Shown: one piece after another, positions 15,637 to 20,021 of the stretch
How positions within the stretch are numbered: position 1 is the first letter of the stretch
How the letters are laid out: the number at the start of each line of letters is the position of its first letter
NCBI GenBank assembly: GCA_021793595.1
Contig: JAJYSL010000066.1
Location: forward strand, 1 to 20,021
Reading direction: 5' to 3'
DNA length: 20,021 bases
From: Acidobacteriota bacterium
GTDB lineage: Bacteria; Acidobacteriota; Terriglobia; Terriglobales; Acidobacteriaceae
The notes under the pieces: generated by a model
Told to the model about the DNA's origin: nothing
What the model saw: only the letters and a program-made list of their open reading frames with translations
Database searches by the model: none
Position numbers and translations under genes: made by a program

Positions 15637-16200
15637 ATGGAATATTGGAGACGTTTCTGGACGGTCGCAGTAGGATGCAGCGTACTGATGGCGGTGGTCT
15701 GCCCTGGGCCGGCGATGATGGGCAGCGTCGCCCATTTGCAACCAAGAGTCTATCTACAGATGGACTCCAGTAACATCTATTCCGATACCGCCAATGCGAG
15801 GGAAGATATTCGGCGGGCGATCTTGCAGGCGGGCGTGGAACACAAGCACGTGCTGCTGGTGTTTGGCGGCAACTGGTGCGAAGACTGCCATCTGCTGGAG
15901 CTTTACTTCCATGATCCTGGCAATGCTTCCCTGCTGGCCGCTAACTATGTCTTAGTGAATGTGAATGTTGGGGAGTATGACAAGAACCTCGACCTGGCGC
16001 GCAAGTACGGCATCCCGCTGAACAAGGGCGTGCCTGCATTGGTGGTGCTGGATGGCACGGGACATGTGTTGTATGCGCAACGCCACGCGGAGTTTGAAAA
16101 CATGCGGGTGCTGGATTCGCCTGCGGTGACCAAGTTTCTGGAGAAGTGGAAACCGCACGTGGCGCATCGCGCGGCCAGGGCGCATCGCGGCGGAGAGTAA
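15637..16200 (+). CDS. Exported thioredoxin-family protein with WCEDC active site
   Basis: The 187-residue product has an N-terminal hydrophobic segment (about 7-30, WTVAVGCSVLMAVVCPGPAMM) that should direct export or anchor it. A thioredoxin-like domain then spans about 50-172. The redox site is GGNWCEDCH, with C81 and C84 flanking E-D, and the conserved cis-proline is P133 in NKGVPALVV. The sequence resembles the thioredoxin_7/DsbD-gamma-like group that handles disulfides in the periplasm; WCxDC sites occur in such proteins. The C-terminus ends in a short basic His/Arg/Ala tail (HRAARAHRGGE). A hydrophobic start fits the ATG at 15637, although only weak purine-rich sequence precedes it. The gene lies 31 bases downstream of the SnoaL-like gene and converges on bglX. 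A partner protein is not evident. Confidence 0.85.
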   Translation: MEYWRRFWTVAVGCSVLMAVVCPGPAMMGSVAHLQPRVYLQMDSSNIYSDTANAREDIRRAILQAGVEHKHVLLVFGGNWCEDCHLLELYFHDPGNASLLAANYVLVNVNVGEYDKNLDLARKYGIPLNKGVPALVVLDGTGHVLYAQRHAEFENMRVLDSPAVTKFLEKWKPHVAHRAARAHRGGE

Positions 16201-16206
16201 TAAAGT

Positions 16207-16223
16207 GCGGCGTTTTTCGCCGC
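16207..16223. terminator. GC-rich hairpin between convergent genes
   Basis: GCGGCG (16207-16212) pairs with CGCCGC (16218-16223) around TTTTT, 7 bases after the thioredoxin-like gene's stop. Only short T-rich sequence follows on either strand, so termination, possibly for both converging transcripts, is tentative. Confidence 0.35.
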
Positions 16224-16246
16224 TTCTGGCCGGGGGATTCGTTCCT

Positions 16247-16276
16247 CCCACCCTTCGAAGAGACACGAAGGATGGG
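16247..16276 (-). repeat. Long hairpin, possible REP-like element, after bglX
   Basis: CCCACCCTTCG (16247-16257) and CGAAGGATGGG (16266-16276) form an 11-bp stem around AAGAGACA. On the minus-strand RNA every position pairs, counting one G-U; on the plus strand there is one C-A mismatch. It lies 32 bases beyond the bglX stop. It may protect or end the bglX transcript, or be one copy of a dispersed palindromic repeat. Confidence 0.35.
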
Positions 16277-16308
16277 CACCCGGCAGAGTGCAAGTTCGGA
16301 ACCGGCGC

Positions 16309-18705
16309 TTACGGGACGACCTGAAAATCGGCGCTCTGGGTAGCCTGGGAGCTGCCTCCAATGAAGACCGTGTAGTCCGCCGGTTCCACCACACGCTGGC
16401 TTTTCACATTGATGAAGGAAAGCTCGGGAAAACCGAGCGAGAAGGTGACTTTTTTCGATTCGCCGGGCTGCAGAGCAACGCGCTCGAAGCCTTCCAGCAT
16501 GCGCACCGGTTCCTCAACACTGGCGCCGCGAATTCGCAAGTACAGTTGCACAATTTCCGTGCCGGCAACGGAACCAGCGTTGCGGACGGTGGTGGTGGCT
16601 TCGATGGCGGGTCCGGCGGTGCCGTGATCGGGCGCGGACATGAGGCGCGCGATTGGCACCGAATTTGTGCTCAACGTGACCGCAGAGTAGTCGAACTGGG
16701 TGTAGCTCAGCCCGTAGCCGAAGGGAAAGAGTGGCGAGTTGGGGACATCAATATAGCGCGACACATATTTCTCAAGCGTGTTGGTGGGCGGATGCGACAA
16801 ATCGACGTTCGTCGCGGGGCGGCCTGTGGGGAATTGAGCGAGATAGAGCGGCTCCTGCCCAACGGCGCGAGGAAAGCTGACGGGAAGTTTGGCGCTGGGA
16901 TTGGTGTTGCCAAATAAAATGTCGACCAGTGCCGGGCCTGCCTGCATGCCTGGATACCAGGCTTCCACGATGGCGGGTACATGCTGCGCGGCCCAATTGA
17001 GCACCAGAGGTCTGCCGCTGAAAAGGACCAACACGACCGGCTTGCCCGTGGCCACGATGGCTTGCAGCAATTGCTGTTGATTGCCGGGCAAATCGAGATG
17101 GGCGCGCGAAGAAGCTTCTCCAGTCATGGTGGGGCCGTCTTCGCCCAGCGCCATGACGACCAGATCGGCTTGTTCGGCGGCTTGTTTGGCGGCCTGGAAG
17201 CCTGCCTGGGAGGTGGTGAGAATCTGCGTGCCTTCGGCATAGAGGAGTTTGCCGCCGCGGCTCTTCATGCGTTGGTTCAAAGTGGAGCGCAAGGTAACGA
17301 CGTCGGCGGGATTTCCCTGTCCTCCCCAAGAGCCGAACATTTCGCTTTGCGAGTCGGCAAGCGGACCAATGAGCGCGATAGTGTGCACATGGACCGCGAT
17401 CGGCAGCAACTTCGGTTGGCCTTCTTCGGCCCGGTTCTGCAGCAGGACGATGGATTCTTCGGCGGCACGGTGCGCCAGGGCTCGATTTTCCGCGGTCGGC
17501 TGATAGGGGAGATGGTTCTCGTCCGCATACGGATGGTCGAAGAGACCGAGCGCAAACTTGACCCGCAGGACGCGTCGAACGGCCTGATCGACGACAGATT
17601 CCGGAACGGCGTTGGTGCGCACCAGGGAGACCAGCCGCTCGTAATAGGCACCGCTTTCCATATCCATGTCCAGGCCGGCTGTGATGGCCTTCTGCGCGGC
17701 CACTGTATTGTTGAGGGCTATGCCATGCGCCATCAGTTCGCCGACCGCGCCCCAGTCGCTGACGACAAATCCGTCAAAGTGCCACTCGTTGCGCAGAATG
17801 TCGGTGAGCGTATAGGGATCGGCGGTGGCAGGAACGCTGTTCAGCGAATTGAAGGAGCTCATGACGGTGGCCGCACCGGCATCGATGGCGGCATGATAGG
17901 GCGGGAGGTAGACCTGGTGCAGCATGATGTCTGACATGTCGGCGGCGTTGTAATCGCGCCCCGCGATGGCTGCTCCGTAGGCGGCAAAGTGCTTGACGCA
18001 GGCAGCGACCGAGTCAGGATTGCCGAGGCTGGTTCCCTGATAGCCATGGACATAGGCGCGGGCCATGGCGGAGCCGAGGTAGGGACTTTCGCCTGCGCCT
18101 TCGACGATGCGACCCCAGCGGGCATCGCGGGCGATATCGACCATGGGAGAAAAGACCCAGCGAACGCCATCGGCGCTGGCTTCCGTGGCGGCCATGCGCG
18201 CTGTGGCCTCGACCAGAGGCGGGTCGAAGCTGGAAGCCAAGGCAAGGGGCACGGGAAAGATGGTGTTGAAGCCGTGGATGGAATCGAAGCCGAAGATCAG
18301 CGGAATGTGCAGGCGAGTCTTCTGCATGGCGATGCGCTGGAAGGCATTCGCCTTTTTGGGGTCGGTGACGTTGAGCAGGGAGCCCACTTCCCCATTCGCG
18401 ATCATGGTGTCGTAGTCCTGACGGCCGGTGCCGGGGCCGGTGGGCGTGCCGGAGGAAAACTGCACCAGTTGGCCAACTTTTTCCTGCAAGGTCATTTTCG
18501 CCAGCAGAGCGTCTACCTTTTTGTTCAAAGCCGGGTCGGCCAATTGCGGATTGGGCGGGACAGCGGTAGAGGGGTTCGGTGAGGGGGGGCAGGAGGAATG
18601 GCGATGATGGAATTCTGCCTGCATGGGGTGAGCGGTAACGCCGGTGTATAGCAGAGCCGCGGTTGCGGCAATCACGGGTAGTGCGCAACGTCGAACCAGA
18701 TTCAT
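16309..18705 (-). CDS. bglX: Periplasmic beta-glucosidase BglX-type, glycoside hydrolase family 3
   Basis: The 798-residue product matches E. coli BglX in length and layout. An N-terminal signal peptide (about 1-26, LPVIAATAALLYTGVTA) is followed by a proline-rich linker, then VDALLAKMTLQEKVGQL. The GH3 barrel shows FGFDSIHGFNTIFPVPLALA, VKHFAAYGA and the nucleophile motif GFVVSDWGAVGEL with D317, where BglX has SDHGA. In the sandwich domain E530 in TGEASSR occupies the acid/base position of BglX (HEASSR). RPLVLNWAAQHVPAIVEAWYPG and FPFGYGLSY are further family blocks, and a fibronectin-III-like domain ends the protein. It should release glucose from beta-glucosides or cello-oligosaccharides in the periplasm. 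The ATG at 18705 has only a weak AAAGAA upstream. It lacks the PA14 insert of the other GH3 enzyme in this window, so the two are distant paralogues. It diverges from the YihY-type gene. Confidence 0.93.
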   Translation of the reverse strand: MNLVRRCALPVIAATAALLYTGVTAHPMQAEFHHRHSSCPPSPNPSTAVPPNPQLADPALNKKVDALLAKMTLQEKVGQLVQFSSGTPTGPGTGRQDYDTMIANGEVGSLLNVTDPKKANAFQRIAMQKTRLHIPLIFGFDSIHGFNTIFPVPLALASSFDPPLVEATARMAATEASADGVRWVFSPMVDIARDARWGRIVEGAGESPYLGSAMARAYVHGYQGTSLGNPDSVAACVKHFAAYGAAIAGRDYNAADMSDIMLHQVYLPPYHAAIDAGAATVMSSFNSLNSVPATADPYTLTDILRNEWHFDGFVVSDWGAVGELMAHGIALNNTVAAQKAITAGLDMDMESGAYYERLVSLVRTNAVPESVVDQAVRRVLRVKFALGLFDHPYADENHLPYQPTAENRALAHRAAEESIVLLQNRAEEGQPKLLPIAVHVHTIALIGPLADSQSEMFGSWGGQGNPADVVTLRSTLNQRMKSRGGKLLYAEGTQILTTSQAGFQAAKQAAEQADLVVMALGEDGPTMTGEASSRAHLDLPGNQQQLLQAIVATGKPVVLVLFSGRPLVLNWAAQHVPAIVEAWYPGMQAGPALVDILFGNTNPSAKLPVSFPRAVGQEPLYLAQFPTGRPATNVDLSHPPTNTLEKYVSRYIDVPNSPLFPFGYGLSYTQFDYSAVTLSTNSVPIARLMSAPDHGTAGPAIEATTTVRNAGSVAGTEIVQLYLRIRGASVEEPVRMLEGFERVALQPGESKKVTFSLGFPELSFINVKSQRVVEPADYTVFIGGSSQATQSADFQVVP

Positions 18706-18764
18706 GGCATTCTTTATGCTAGAGCATTTTCAGCTTTACTGGGTTGTTTTGAGGGCGATTCCGT

Positions 18765-18790
18765 GCAGCTTTTCTTTCTGGAAAAGCTGC
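18765..18790. promoter_or_regulatory. Perfect 10-bp hairpin in the bglX / YihY divergent spacer
   Basis: GCAGCTTTTC (18765-18774) and GAAAAGCTGC (18781-18790) are perfect arms around TTTCTG, 60 bases before the bglX ATG. It could be an operator or a 5' leader structure of bglX. The adjoining AGAGCATTTTCAGC (18721-18734) repeats part of the arm text. The rest of the 272-base spacer shows no accepted gene. Confidence 0.35.
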
Positions 18791-18960
18791 CCCACGATGG
18801 TTGCTTCGGCCGCTGGCTAAAGCGAGAATTCTCCCGAAGTCTGCATGGACTCGGGGTGGGGGAGCGGCGAATTGCAACCCGGAGCGAGGCATGCAGCGAC
18901 GGCGGTAGCAAGCGGAAAATCTTTGCTAGGATTCCGCATGGTTTTTCCATTGCAATTTCG

Positions 18961-18966
18961 TATAGT
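18961..18966 (+). promoter_or_regulatory. Possible -10 element for the YihY/BrkB-type gene
   Basis: TATAGT matches five of six -10 consensus bases and lies 11 bases before the ATG at 18978, which has no ribosome-binding site. Transcription from it would begin about 5 bases before the ATG, giving a nearly leaderless mRNA. No good -35 box is visible. Confidence 0.3.
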
Positions 18967-18977
18967 CTTTTCCACGT

Positions 18978-19817
18978 ATGCGACGCTGGCTGGCACATAT
19001 ACGCCGAACCGTTTCCAACAGCGTCAATAACGACGTTTTAATGCTGGCCCGCGCCGGCGCCTACTCCGCCATCATCTCCATTTTTCCCATCGTGCTGGTC
19101 ACGGCCGCCATCGTGGCATCGTCTCCAGCCGCCATTGTGGTGCGAGCGGAACTGCGCTCCATCCTCTATCAGATGTTTCCGCCGGACGTTCCGCCGCTTG
19201 TGCTCGGCTATTTTCAGGGACAACATCGCTCCCTGCGGCTGGTGCTGATCGCGGCCATGGTGTTCGTGCTGGCTTCCAACAGCGTGATGACTACGCTGAT
19301 GGAAGCGATGCGGCGGGCTTACAAGATTCCCGCGGGAGCGTGGAGCATGCCACGGCAGATTCTGGTCGCGTTTGCTTTGACGTTCTTATCGTTTCTACCT
19401 TTAGCGCTCGCCTCCATGTTTGTGGTTTTCGGCCATCAGATTGAAATCTGGATGACGTATCAGACCCTGTACGATGTTCGCCCGTATATGCTGGTGCTGG
19501 CGCGGCTGGTGCGTTGGATGCTGGCGGTGCTTACCAGCATTGCCGTGCTCGCGATCATCTACCACATGGGAACGCCGCGAACGCAGTCGTGGCGTCGCGT
19601 GCTGCCGGGCTCGATTCTGGCTACCGCGCTGTGGTTTCCCTCGACGTTGACGTTTGGATGGTATGTGACGCGTCACGCGCATTATCGGCAGGTGTACGGC
19701 TCGCTGGGCGCGGGGGTGGCGCTGCTGGTATGGCTGTACATCATCATGGTGAGCGTGATGATTGGAGCAGAGTTCAACGCGCAGGTGTTTCCCAAGCAGC
19801 CGCGTGCTTTGAAGTAG
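18978..19817 (+). CDS. YihY/BrkB-family inner-membrane protein
   Basis: The 279-residue product is a polytopic membrane protein of the YihY/virulence-factor BrkB family (formerly misnamed ribonuclease BN). About six hydrophobic segments are visible: near 25-47 (AYSAIISIFPIVLVTAAIVA), 87-105, 128-152, 175-200, 212-232 and 243-265. The family's C-terminal signature is clear in YRQVYGSLGAGVALLVWLYI followed by IGAEFNAQ. The N-terminal RAGAYSAIISIFP corresponds to the usual 'AaalAYytllSLfPll' helix. Function is not settled for the family; proposals include envelope or lipid transport. An in-frame TAG at 18963 excludes a longer start, so ATG 18978 is the first possible, and it has no Shine-Dalgarno. 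The short spacer to the next gene (144 bases) has no clear terminator. Confidence 0.88.
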   Translation: MRRWLAHIRRTVSNSVNNDVLMLARAGAYSAIISIFPIVLVTAAIVASSPAAIVVRAELRSILYQMFPPDVPPLVLGYFQGQHRSLRLVLIAAMVFVLASNSVMTTLMEAMRRAYKIPAGAWSMPRQILVAFALTFLSFLPLALASMFVVFGHQIEIWMTYQTLYDVRPYMLVLARLVRWMLAVLTSIAVLAIIYHMGTPRTQSWRRVLPGSILATALWFPSTLTFGWYVTRHAHYRQVYGSLGAGVALLVWLYIIMVSVMIGAEFNAQVFPKQPRALK

Positions 19818-19961
19818 GCGGCCAGACGGCGGCTCTAGAGTTATTTGCATCCTCCATCCGCGCCGGCGATGCGTCGTTCTCGCACAGCCGAAATTCTCAG
19901 CCATTACAATCAGATTTAGAGCCTGAAATCACAAGCCAAAAATCGATTGGATGGAGTAGGA

Positions 19962-20021
19962 ATGCACACAGCGCTTTCTTCAGCGAGTTTCCCCGCCGGT
20001 TCCCGTCGTGCCAAGATTGTA
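19962..20021 (+). CDS. pyk: Probable pyruvate kinase, N-terminus only (continues past window)
   Basis: Only 20 codons are inside the window. The frame is open from the ATG at 19962, preceded by GGAGTAGGA, an excellent ribosome-binding site. The peptide ends SRRAKIV, which matches the start of pyruvate kinase, where RRxKIVaTlGPaS begins the first barrel strand; the decisive TLGP would lie just beyond the edge. If right, it converts phosphoenolpyruvate and ADP to pyruvate and ATP in the cytoplasm. The match is short, so another protein with a similar N-terminus cannot be excluded. Confidence 0.55.
   Translation, partial: MHTALSSASFPAGSRRAKIV

Noticed and set aside
16981..17934. 317-codon open frame on the plus strand opposite bglX
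   Set aside because: It lies wholly antisense to a clear GH3 gene, has no recognisable domain, and such long antisense frames are expected in GC-rich coding DNA. Another at 17989-18582 was rejected for the same reason.
18714..18998. 94-codon minus-strand frame, and an overlapping 92-codon plus-strand frame at 18763-19041
   Set aside because: Both cross the hairpin and the start of the YihY-type gene, have unlikely composition and show no family resemblance.
1..20021. CRISPR arrays, tRNA or rRNA genes, transposases, phage genes
   Set aside because: I saw no regularly spaced repeats, no RNA-gene signatures and no integrase or transposase motifs.

Overview
The window looks like chromosomal DNA from an Acidobacteriota bacterium, probably of the Terriglobales type. 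This is inferred from a large Oar-like TonB-dependent receptor with an N-terminal carboxypeptidase-regulatory domain, a PhoPQ-activated-type hydrolase, two exported family-3 glycosidases and moderately high GC. No rRNA, tRNA, CRISPR array, transposase or phage gene was seen. I count about 13 genes, two of them cut by the window edges, plus one doubtful small ORF.

Left part (1-12150) is a carbohydrate-oriented block. A partial RmlD-type SDR (minus, cut at base 1) diverges from an inositol-monophosphatase-family gene (539-1561). Next come, on the minus strand, a DeoR-family regulator (3332-4093) followed by a PhoPQ-activated-type alpha/beta hydrolase (1675-3195). Diverging from the regulator, on the plus strand, are the receptor (4397-7774), an exported protein of unrecognised family (8015-9445) and an exported GH3 enzyme with a PA14-like insert (9616-12150). 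The same 7-bp half-site (TGTGTTA/TAACACA) occurs as an inverted pair upstream of the phosphatase-family gene and again between regulator and receptor. I infer that the DeoR protein controls both places. The proposed job is sensing a sugar phosphate, importing an oligosaccharide or glycoside across the outer membrane, and hydrolysing it in the periplasm. The substrate cannot be read from the sequence.

Middle part (12461-16200): a minus-strand gene encodes a striking single-chain protein joining a membrane di-iron desaturase/hydroxylase, a Rieske [2Fe-2S] ferredoxin and an NqrF-like FAD/NADH reductase. It resembles the separately encoded MocD, MocE and MocF functions of rhizopine catabolism, fused into one self-sufficient monooxygenase. 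It diverges, across a 0.5-kb spacer holding a possible small ORF, from a SnoaL/NTF2-like gene and an exported thioredoxin-like gene.

Right part (16201-20021): a BglX-type GH3 beta-glucosidase on the minus strand diverges from a YihY/BrkB-family membrane protein. The window closes on the first 20 codons of what is probably pyruvate kinase. Both GH3 enzymes could feed glucose into glycolysis, but nothing in the sequence ties the right-hand genes to the left-hand regulon.
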